From: Pyrinomonadaceae bacterium
GTDB lineage: Bacteria; Acidobacteriota; Blastocatellia; Pyrinomonadales; Pyrinomonadaceae
Reading direction: 5' to 3'
Assembly: GCA_014379795.1 (NCBI GenBank)
Contig: JACMLC010000223.1
Location: 1 to 11,715, forward strand
Length of the DNA stretch: 11,715 nucleotides
The notes below the pieces were generated by a model that saw only the letters and a list, made by a program, of their open reading frames with translations, searched no databases and was not told where the DNA came from. The position numbers were made by a program, and so were the translations under genes. Shown piece by piece: positions 5,739-11,715 of the stretch (position 1 is the stretch's first letter; each line of letters opens with the position of its first letter).

Positions 5739-6106
5739 GAGGATTTTTCTCCTATCTCAGAAATAAGATTTAGCAGGGAAGCTCGAAACCCTAACGCGGC
5801 GGTTAAAGCCAGTCGGACGCCCGTTAGAGTTTTTAGCACTTCAGTTTAGACAAGATTCAAAAGCCCGCTTTTTTTCTTAGCTTCCTATTTATACCGCTTG
5901 GCAGATGAAAATCTGATTCGGGCTTTATTGCCCGGTTGGAGTACGGGCTCGTCGTCAGTATTATCCTCTCCGAATCTAGGTAGTGACCAATCCTCAGAAC
6001 CGATGGGCGGGTTAGGGAGCATCTCATACATGAATTCAAGGAAGCTCTGTCACCTTGAAGCAGCAAATGGTGATTGTGAACATCGTCTTTAGCTAATTTG
6101 AGAACG
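5739..6106. other. Non-coding stretch between the kinase gene and the remnant pair
   Basis: About 370 bp downstream of the WD40 kinase gene (minus). It contains nested short hairpins: CAGAT-GAAA-ATCTG (5902-5915), CGGGC/GCCCG (5919-5923 and 5930-5934), and an alternative long-range pair AAAGCCCG/CGGGCTTT (5860-5867 and 5919-5926). Open frames on both strands here (for example a 64-codon plus frame from TTG 5898) lack ribosome binding sites and family resemblance, so I do not call them. Confidence 0.4.
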
Positions 6107-8047
6107 TTACACCCTCCAAATACGTACAGTGGTGTCCCAACTTCCCGAAGCAAGGCTTCTACCGTCAGGGGAAAAAGCAACTGTTGAAGCAACATCGTCA
6201 CATGTCCCAAGCATCTGTACCTGACCAGTCTCAACATTCCAGATACCAATGGTCTTATCGTCGCTGCCTGCGGCGATGCACTTCCCATCAGGAGAGAAGG
6301 CCACAGCGCGTACTACGCCCTCACAAGTGCCTAATATTCTTATCTTACCGGTCTTAACATCCACAATGCCTATCGTCTGATCCCAGCCGCCAAAAGCAAG
6401 GCTCTTACCATCAGGAGAATAAGCCAGCGAACGTATATCGGTAGTCTGAGAAGCCAGCAGCCGCATTCGGAGGGTGCGAATATTCCAAATGCGAATCGTG
6501 TTATCGTCACTTTCAGAAGCTAGACTCCCGCCATTGGGAGAAAAGGCAACCGCCCAAACTACGCCTTCACATTGCCCTACGACCTGTATTTGTTTTGTCT
6601 CGACATCCAGAATGTGAATCGTCCCGTCACCGCTTCCGGCGACGATCTTCTTTCCATCAGGCGAAAAATCAATCGCGCGAATGGGATGGCTCATCGTGCC
6701 GAGGATACTCATCTCGCCTGTCTCAACATCCCAGAGTCGAATGGACTTATCATTACTCCCGGAAGCTAGGCGCTGGCCGTTTGGGGCAAACCTGACCGAG
6801 GAAACATAAGAAAAACCCGAGACGCCCAAATCACATTGGCCCAACACACGTACCGCGCCCGTTTTCGTTTCCCACAGTCTGATGAGGTTATCATTGCTTC
6901 CGGAAGCGATGAACATGCCGTTCGGTGAATAAGCGACAGAGCGAACGGCATCATCACATTTTCCAAGAATGCCGTACTTGACGGAAACTACGGTTGATAA
7001 TGTCTCAGACACTGATTTTTGTGACCTGTGAATGTAAGGCAAAGGTGGGCTTGAGGGAATGGTCTCGGAAATAATGGTCGGCGGCAAATCCATCTTCTCC
7101 TGTTTTTTATCCTCAGCCGGTTGGGATTTGCTTGCCTGCCTCAGAGCTTCAAGCATCTCTTGGGCAGTATTAAAACGGTCTTTGCGATCCAGAGCCATTG
7201 CGCGACTCAAAACGGCGGCAATAGCCGGCGTCACCTGCGAGTGAACTTCGTTGGCCGGGATGAGCGGGTCTGGCTGTCCTGCCCAGATAGAGAGCACGCG
7301 CGTCGGCGCGTCAAGGTGATCCTTTCCCGTCGCGTCGCGCGCGATATTGCCCGTTAATAAATGATAGAGCGTAGACCCGAGAGAAAATAGATCGCAGCGC
7401 GGGTCTGTTCCCTGATCGTAAAATCGCTTTAGCTCGCTGGCATTGGCCTTCGAGAGCATTGTGTACCAGCGTGCGTCAGCCCGCACGATCTGTTCTATCG
7501 GCGCATAAAAGGGCGTGTAACCGAAAAAGCTTTTTTGAGTGCCTAAGCTGGACATTTGACCGGCTTTGCCTTTGGCCAGACCGAAGTCCAGCAAAATAAT
7601 CTCGTCGTTCGCCGTCAATTTCAGATTAGACGGCTTAATATCACGATGAATGATCGGCTCCGGCTTATAATTATGTAAATATGATAAGGCATCGAGCAGA
7701 ATGTCTGTCCAGCGTAAGACCTTTTCGGGGGCAAAGGGCGCGGCCAGTTCTTTCAATAACTGCGCGAGGTCTTTGCCGGAGATAAACTCCATGACCAGAA
7801 ACTGGCCGTGCTTGAGCACAAAGTGATGTGTCACCTTTGGCAGCGCCGGGTGACGCAAATTTGCCAGCAGGCTGGCTTCGCGCTTGAAAAAGCGACGATG
7901 CTCGACGGCTTCGGCAAAGGTCTCTTTGACTGCCACCGTACAGTTAAGGTCTTGGTCAATGGCTTCATAGACAGCCCCCATGCCACCCTGACTGAGTAGC
8001 TGTACAATGCGATAGCGATTAACTAAGATAGTATCAGGAGCAAGCAT
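6107..8047 (-). CDS. Hanks-type Ser/Thr protein kinase fused to a seven-repeat WD40 propeller
   Basis: The 646-aa protein has an N-terminal kinase domain (about 11-305), a Pro/Ser-rich linker (306-355) and a WD40 propeller (about 360-646). Kinase landmarks are all present: glycine loop LSQGGMGAVYEA (18-29), VAVKE with K41, alphaC Glu57, HRDIKPSN (134-141, catalytic D136), DFG (154-156), and D219 in CDLFSLG. It is therefore expected to be active. About 25 extra residues (188-213) lie between APIEQ and the TDPRCD segment. Seven SPDG/SGSxDxTIRIW-type repeats, ending exactly at the C-terminus, make a closed propeller, usually a protein-binding platform. There is no transmembrane segment or signal peptide, so it is cytoplasmic, unlike many PknB-type receptors. 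It is divergent from a second kinase gene at 8707. Substrates are unknown. Confidence 0.93.
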   Translation of the reverse strand: MLAPDTILVNRYRIVQLLSQGGMGAVYEAIDQDLNCTVAVKETFAEAVEHRRFFKREASLLANLRHPALPKVTHHFVLKHGQFLVMEFISGKDLAQLLKELAAPFAPEKVLRWTDILLDALSYLHNYKPEPIIHRDIKPSNLKLTANDEIILLDFGLAKGKAGQMSSLGTQKSFFGYTPFYAPIEQIVRADARWYTMLSKANASELKRFYDQGTDPRCDLFSLGSTLYHLLTGNIARDATGKDHLDAPTRVLSIWAGQPDPLIPANEVHSQVTPAIAAVLSRAMALDRKDRFNTAQEMLEALRQASKSQPAEDKKQEKMDLPPTIISETIPSSPPLPYIHRSQKSVSETLSTVVSVKYGILGKCDDAVRSVAYSPNGMFIASGSNDNLIRLWETKTGAVRVLGQCDLGVSGFSYVSSVRFAPNGQRLASGSNDKSIRLWDVETGEMSILGTMSHPIRAIDFSPDGKKIVAGSGDGTIHILDVETKQIQVVGQCEGVVWAVAFSPNGGSLASESDDNTIRIWNIRTLRMRLLASQTTDIRSLAYSPDGKSLAFGGWDQTIGIVDVKTGKIRILGTCEGVVRAVAFSPDGKCIAAGSDDKTIGIWNVETGQVQMLGTCDDVASTVAFSPDGRSLASGSWDTTVRIWRV

Positions 8048-8345
8048 CTGTATTTGATCTAATGAGTATATCCGATAGCTTCCCGTCCATGTGAGTCTCA
8101 GTGGTCAGAACGGGAAACTAAAATTGACGTCAGGCCAAGAGTTAACCGTCCGGTCTTACCTGTATAACCGAAGACTCACAAACACCATTGCAAGTTGCCA
8201 GTCTTTAAATATTACGCCTGTCGCCATCTGAGTCAAGAAAATTGTGTCCGGGCGTGGAGTGTGATTCAAGATTTAAGCTCACGCATGAGGAAAGAGCCAA
8301 CATTCGCCTGATGACGCCTGACAACTGAAGCTGGCGAAGAAACAG

Positions 8346-8373
8346 TTGACTTGAAATCCAACTGAATTGTACT
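8346..8373 (+). promoter_or_regulatory. Weak candidate promoter upstream of the second kinase operon
   Basis: TTGACT (5 of 6 matches to the -35) and TGTACT (4 of 6 to the -10) are separated by 16 bp. The distance to the ATG at 8707 is about 330 bp, so either a long leader follows or the true promoter is nearer and not recognised. Confidence 0.25.
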
Positions 8374-8439
8374 CTCCTTTCACCTGCTAGCGTCTGACGC
8401 ATCCACCGCCACGATACGGTTTGCGATCAATATGCCGCT

Positions 8440-8468
8440 GTATCTTTCTCACACCTGATGAAAGATAC
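8440..8468. promoter_or_regulatory. Perfect 9-bp inverted repeat, possible operator or leader hairpin
   Basis: GTATCTTTC (8440-8448) and GAAAGATAC (8460-8468) flank an 11-nt loop. It lies downstream of the candidate promoter and upstream of the kinase start, with no T-tract, so an operator or mRNA hairpin is more likely than a terminator. Confidence 0.4.
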
Positions 8469-8706
8469 CCATCAACATGAGGACTCAAGATTTCGCGCAG
8501 ACGAAGGAAAACTAAAAGAGTTGCAGCGCTGATTATCCCCGGTGTTAAGTAGTCGGCAGGTAGGCGATAAAGATGCTCTCGCTGAATCGCCCGTTCCCTT
8601 ATCCGAGCTTCGAGAAAATGCGTCTTACCATCCTCAGTTGATGTCTGATAGTTAGACCTTGACGCTCAGCGCGGCTGAAGAGATGGCAAACAAGCGGAGG
8701 GTTTTC

Positions 8707-9810
8707 ATGAGACTTTTGGAAGAAGGAAAGGTTATTCACGGTAAATATACAGTGGAGCGTTTTCTCGGAGAAGGCGCCTTTGCCGAAGTGTATCGCGTGA
8801 GTCATCGTCTCTTTGGTCGCCTAGCGATGAAGGTTTTTAAAACGCCGGGCAGCACCGAGGAAACCGAACAGGCGCTTGATGAAGCCATTTTTCTCTCCAA
8901 AATGGGTCACCGGAACATTATCCGCGTTTTCGATGCCGATACCATGGAGACCTCTAAGGGAATGCGCGGCTTCTTCACCATGGAATTTATCGCGGGCGGA
9001 AGTCTACAGCAGTTCTGGCAATCACACGGAGACGACTTCGTGCCGGTGGAGATAGCCGTTGACCTCACGCGACAGGTCTGTCAGGGATTGGCGCTGGCGC
9101 ACGCCGACGATCCGCCCATTGTTCATCGTGATATTAAGCCGCAGAATATTCTGGTCGGATACGATGCTCAAGGCTTGCGGGCGTGCGTCAGCGATTTCGG
9201 ACTTGCCAAGCGAGTCAATCCATTAAAGCTGATGGCGAGCGCGCGTGGCACTCGTTGCTTCAAAGCGCCCGAAACCTTTCGCGACCCGATGACGGATTCG
9301 TGCGCCGGGGATGTCTGGGCGGTCGGCTTGACGCTGTACCTCCTGCTCACAGACCGTTTCCCGTATTCCGGAGGGGACTTGGACGCATTGGACATTAAAA
9401 GTTTTGAAAAACCCATGACCCCGGCCAGCCGCCTGAATATTCAAGTAGACCGGGAGTTGGAACAAATTCTCCAACGCTCGCTCGCCGTCAAGCGCGAGGA
9501 GCGTTATCAGAATGCCTTAGAGCTGCTGGAAGATTTAAATCGCTGGAAGCCGCACAAACCGGAAGAGCGTGCGCAAATAAAAGAGAAGCTCTCATCGCAG
9601 ATGTCGAAGAGCACTTTGGGCATGCCTTCGCCGACGGATGAGAAGGAAGCGCGAGAGATGGCGGCACAGGCGATCAAACTCTCACGCCAGCGAATCAAGT
9701 TAAACGAAGCTGCAGACCTGATGGAAGAAGCTTTCAATAAATGGCCTGCGCTGCGAGAAGAGTATGAGCGTCAGATCAAGCTCTGGCGTTGCGGAATCAT
9801 GATCTATTAA
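8707..9810 (+). CDS. Hanks-type Ser/Thr protein kinase with helical C-terminal tail
   Basis: The 367-aa product has a kinase domain at about 14-282 with all key residues: glycine loop GEGAFAEVY (21-29), MKVFK with K42, alphaC Glu59, HRDIKPQN (140-147, catalytic D142), DFG (163-165), KAPE (186-189) and D202 in GDVWAVG. A charged linker follows, then a helical tail (about 313-360, EAREMAAQAIKLSRQRIKLN and EAADLMEEAFNKWPALREEYE) that looks like one TPR-type helical pair. No membrane segment is present. The ATG at 8707 is chosen because GGAGGG (8696-8701) precedes it by five bases; the frame is open further, to a TTG at 8659, without such support. It is the first gene of a likely operon with a GrpE-like and a J-like protein, so regulation of a chaperone complex by phosphorylation is a reasonable inference. 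Confidence 0.92.
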   Translation: MRLLEEGKVIHGKYTVERFLGEGAFAEVYRVSHRLFGRLAMKVFKTPGSTEETEQALDEAIFLSKMGHRNIIRVFDADTMETSKGMRGFFTMEFIAGGSLQQFWQSHGDDFVPVEIAVDLTRQVCQGLALAHADDPPIVHRDIKPQNILVGYDAQGLRACVSDFGLAKRVNPLKLMASARGTRCFKAPETFRDPMTDSCAGDVWAVGLTLYLLLTDRFPYSGGDLDALDIKSFEKPMTPASRLNIQVDRELEQILQRSLAVKREERYQNALELLEDLNRWKPHKPEERAQIKEKLSSQMSKSTLGMPSPTDEKEAREMAAQAIKLSRQRIKLNEAADLMEEAFNKWPALREEYERQIKLWRCGIMIY

Positions 9811-9839
9811 ACCCGTTCTAGAGGCTAGACTCTTAACAC

Positions 9840-10418
9840 ATGAGCGGCAAGGGCCAGAAACATCCGCCTGAAAATCCGGTGGCTGATGAATTCTTCGTTG
9901 ATGCGCAACGGTTCTCCGCCTCGCTGGATCTGCGCTTGGAGTCATCCGTATTGTCTGCGGAGGTCGCAGGATTATTTGATTTTCTGGTCCAATCCATCTC
10001 GGCCAACAGGGCCTTGTCCGCTTCTTCTCCCGCCTCTTCGCAGGAGATGGCTAATTGCGAATTGATGCTCTTTCTGGTCAACCTGCTCAAAGAGATGGGG
10101 ACTCATCTGTGGCGGATGCGACGGAAGATGGTTGATCCGGAAACCGGCCAGCCACTGGGTGAGATGCAACGCGTTTACAGATACCTTGAATCCATGTGGG
10201 ATGCGCTGGAACAGGCGGGAGTCGTCATCCGCGACCATACGGGTGAGCTGGTGCCCGGAGGCGGCATCTATTCTCTGAAAGCCATCGCCTTCGAACAGGT
10301 GCCGGGCGCGAGCCGCGAATTTGTCATCGAGACGATCAAGCCGTCCATCTACTTTCAGAACCAGATGATTCAAATGGGCGAGGTGATTATCGGCACCCCG
10401 GAACAAATGCGCCCCTAA
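9840..10418 (+). CDS. Divergent GrpE-like protein (putative nucleotide exchange factor)
   Basis: The 192-aa protein is helical in its first 125 residues. Its C-terminal part (about 115-187) follows the layout of the GrpE beta-domain: Y-x-x-L-E-S-M-W-D-A-L-E-Q-A-G-V, a hairpin (DHTGELVPG), a mid segment AIAFEQVPGA, then FVIETIKPSIYFQNQMIQMG and EVIIGTPE, matching GrpE's L-x-x-G-V, F-D-P-x-x-H-E-A-V, G-T-V-x-E-x-x-x-x-G-Y and V-x-V-S order. The strict FDPxxHEA motif is absent and the G-Y is replaced, so it is remote. Canonical GrpE accelerates ADP release from DnaK. The call gains weight from the J-like gene that follows. Spacing is 29 bp after the kinase stop. No good Shine-Dalgarno sits next to the ATG; AGAGG is about 16 bases away. 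A family other than GrpE remains possible. Confidence 0.6.
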   Translation: MSGKGQKHPPENPVADEFFVDAQRFSASLDLRLESSVLSAEVAGLFDFLVQSISANRALSASSPASSQEMANCELMLFLVNLLKEMGTHLWRMRRKMVDPETGQPLGEMQRVYRYLESMWDALEQAGVVIRDHTGELVPGGGIYSLKAIAFEQVPGASREFVIETIKPSIYFQNQMIQMGEVIIGTPEQMRP

Positions 10419-10489
10419 AGAGGATTGATTCGCCGCCGGACATCAAGCGCGCAAGCTTTTTTACCAGCGGATAATCCTCAAGAGCTTTT

Positions 10490-11698
10490 ATGCATGATTC
10501 AGAAGACAGGCTGAAACTCTGGCTCCGGGCGGCGCAGCCCGAACTGTTCCGCGCCAACGCCTTTCGCATTCTCGGATTGCCGGTTAATGCCGCCGAACGC
10601 CAGATCAAAAAGCAGGCGGAAAAGGTGAAGCTGGTGGAAAAGTTCGGCGGAGTCGAAGCTTTGAAAACAGTCGGCCCACTGCCGTTGAATCCGGCCCCTG
10701 ACATAGATACTATACGTGAGGCCATCCACCGTTTACGCAATCCCGAACAGCGCATCCTCGATGAGTTTTTCTGGTTCTGGCCTATCGCATCCGATGCGCC
10801 CGATGATGATCAGGCTCTCGCAGCTTTGGCGGCAGGAGATATCAAAAGCGCGACGGAGATTTGGTATCAACAGGCTGATCAGGCAGGCAATCAGGGAGTG
10901 GCCGGGCATAATCTCGCGGTCTTGTACCATGCGACGGCGCTTGATCTGGAATACATCCCGGAGGTCAAGCCGCTGTCGGAAAGCTTGAGAAAATTACAAA
11001 GCGCTTACTGGCGAGAGGCTTTCACGCGTTGGCGGGTGGTGCTTGAAGATAACCGCTTCTGGAAAAAGCTTGAAGAGCGGATACGCGAGCTTGATGATCC
11101 TCGTTTGACCCCGGATTTCGCCTCGCATCTGAGAACGTCGCTGCCGTTGGTGTTGGTTTCGATCAACGCACGGTTGGCCGTGCAGGCTATCGAGCAGAAC
11201 GAAAACGAAGAGGCGGAGCGACAAAGATGTTTCATGCGCGAAGCTAGCTTCGACGATGAGATCATGGATGAAGCATTGCGGCGTGCCGCAGAGCCTGTGG
11301 TTGACCAGATCAGAACCCTGTGCGAGGCGTCTCCGCAAGAGGCTGAAGATGATCCCAAGCGGGCGGATGATGTCACGCGCCGCCTGCTCGCACAAGCCGG
11401 GGCGCTGCTGGATGTGCTGGACCGGCTGCTGCCCACCGGACACCCGCTGTGCGATGCGACGCGCGACGAAGTTGCTTCCGTGGCCCTTAACTGCTTGATC
11501 CCTTTCAGCCAGGCGACAGGCAATTGGCAGGTCGCTCGCACCTTATTGGAATTGACACGCCCCTACGCGAGGAGTTCCGGGGTGCGGGAGCGAATCGATA
11601 ACATACGCGCTTATCTGCTGCCAAACCCAGCAGATAAGCGAATCGATAACATACGCGCTTATCTGCTGGGTTTGGCTTATCAGCCGAGCAGCGTGTGA
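10490..11698 (+). CDS. J-domain-like protein lacking HPD, with long helical repeat region
   Basis: The 402-aa protein starts with a J-like segment, NAFRILGLPVNAAERQIKKQ (23-42), corresponding to helix I-II of DnaJ (N-A-Y-x-x-L-G-L). DIDTIREAIHRLRNPEQRIL (71-90) corresponds to helix III-IV, and DEFFWFWP follows. Between them, where DnaJ has H-P-D, the sequence is GPLPLNPAPD, so the residues that stimulate Hsp70 ATPase are missing. The rest (104-375) is almost all helical, with one TPR-like unit around GDIKSATEIWYQQADQAGNQ (116-135) and a second helical block at 290-375. No zinc-finger or G/F region is seen, so it is not a standard DnaJ. It follows the GrpE-like gene by 71 bp. The start rests on a modest AAGAG upstream. 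The last 35 codons hold a 48-bp in-frame duplication (RIDNIRAYLL twice, 368-377 and 384-393). Confidence 0.7.
   Translation: MHDSEDRLKLWLRAAQPELFRANAFRILGLPVNAAERQIKKQAEKVKLVEKFGGVEALKTVGPLPLNPAPDIDTIREAIHRLRNPEQRILDEFFWFWPIASDAPDDDQALAALAAGDIKSATEIWYQQADQAGNQGVAGHNLAVLYHATALDLEYIPEVKPLSESLRKLQSAYWREAFTRWRVVLEDNRFWKKLEERIRELDDPRLTPDFASHLRTSLPLVLVSINARLAVQAIEQNENEEAERQRCFMREASFDDEIMDEALRRAAEPVVDQIRTLCEASPQEAEDDPKRADDVTRRLLAQAGALLDVLDRLLPTGHPLCDATRDEVASVALNCLIPFSQATGNWQVARTLLELTRPYARSSGVRERIDNIRAYLLPNPADKRIDNIRAYLLGLAYQPSSV
11589..11675 (+). repeat. 48-bp in-frame duplication with inverted segment in the J-like gene
   Basis: A 32-nt sequence at 11589-11620 recurs at 11637-11668, offset by 48 bp (16 codons). 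The intervening 11621-11640 is the exact reverse complement of 11656-11675 (20-bp arms, 15-nt loop). The first copy also forms a 13-bp hairpin with its neighbour (11608-11620 with 11628-11640). The structure alternates direct, inverted, direct. Confidence 0.9.
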
Positions 11699-11715
11699 GT
11701 GACATCTGAAGTCCA

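Larger units (their letters stand above)
8048..8706. other. Divergent intergenic region between two kinase genes, about 660 bp
   Basis: Unusually long and AT-richer than the flanking genes. No credible gene is seen: the 65-codon minus frame at 8205-8402 has no family resemblance. It contains a perfect 9-bp inverted repeat (8440-8468), a direct repeat CGCCTGA-TGA-CGCCTGA near 8309-8325, and a possible plus-strand promoter, TTGACT (8346-8351) with TGTACT (8368-8373) 16 bp later, which would leave a 5' leader of over 300 nt for the downstream kinase. A shared regulatory region for both kinases is the simplest reading. Confidence 0.45.

Noticed and set aside
5898..6092. 64-codon plus frame starting MADENLIRALLPGW
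   Set aside because: TTG start without a ribosome binding site, no family match, and it runs over small hairpins.
5857..6288. 143-codon minus frame overlapping the end of the WD40 kinase gene
   Set aside because: The WD40 frame ends exactly after its seventh repeat; the alternative frame has no repeats or family resemblance.
8205..8402. 65-codon minus frame between the kinases
   Set aside because: No ribosome binding site or recognisable domain; composition looks non-coding.
8659..8706. N-terminal extension of the second kinase from TTG
   Set aside because: GGAGGG five bases before the ATG at 8707 marks the start much better.
10994..11541. Long minus-strand frames opposite the J-like gene
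   Set aside because: Antisense shadows in a codon-biased gene; the plus frame carries the J-like motif and continuous helical pattern.
11589..11675. CRISPR array
   Set aside because: Only two direct copies inside a coding frame, with an inverted segment between them; no array and no cas gene.

Overview
The window looks like a chromosomal segment of a free-living bacterium of moderate GC content with dense eukaryote-like signalling genes. An Acidobacteriota (Blastocatellia-like) origin is my best guess. It rests on Hanks-type Ser/Thr kinases fused to WD40 repeats, intergenic CGCAAAGG-type repeats and TTTGGAT-type heptamers. This is inference from style, not a taxonomic marker.

Layout. 1-123 is the 3' end of an unknown plus-strand gene. 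181-1389 (minus) is moeA, the molybdopterin molybdotransferase. 1748-2365 (plus) is an exported protein of unknown function, followed by a strong hairpin terminator and a 104-bp imperfect inverted repeat built from CGCAAAGG units. 2646-4205 (plus) is a multi-pass GT39/ArnT-like glycosyltransferase. 4362-5100 holds small plus-strand ORFs: an 84-aa possible winged-helix protein, a 59-aa ORF, a 20-aa ORF overlapping it by ATGA, and a 61-aa acidic Ser/Gly/Asp-rich protein. They end at a GAAA-tetraloop terminator. 5256-5593 (minus) is a two-gene remnant: a small helical partner protein and a nucleotidyltransferase cut off before its catalytic motif. It has a sigma70-like promoter that predicts a leaderless mRNA.

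The right half is the most interesting part. 6107-8047 (minus) encodes a soluble Ser/Thr kinase fused to a seven-bladed WD40 propeller. Divergently, after about 660 bp of non-coding DNA, come a second soluble Ser/Thr kinase with a helical tail (8707-9810), a protein whose C-terminal half has the layout of the GrpE beta-domain (9840-10418), and a J-domain-like helical-repeat protein without an HPD motif (10490-11698). The last three are collinear with short gaps and look like one operon. I infer a kinase-coupled, non-canonical Hsp70 co-chaperone module whose Hsp70 partner may lie just past the right edge. The 3' end of the J-like gene carries a 48-bp in-frame duplication with an inverted segment, which reads like a template-switch mutation.

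No rRNA, tRNA, CRISPR array, complete insertion sequence or phage gene was recognised.
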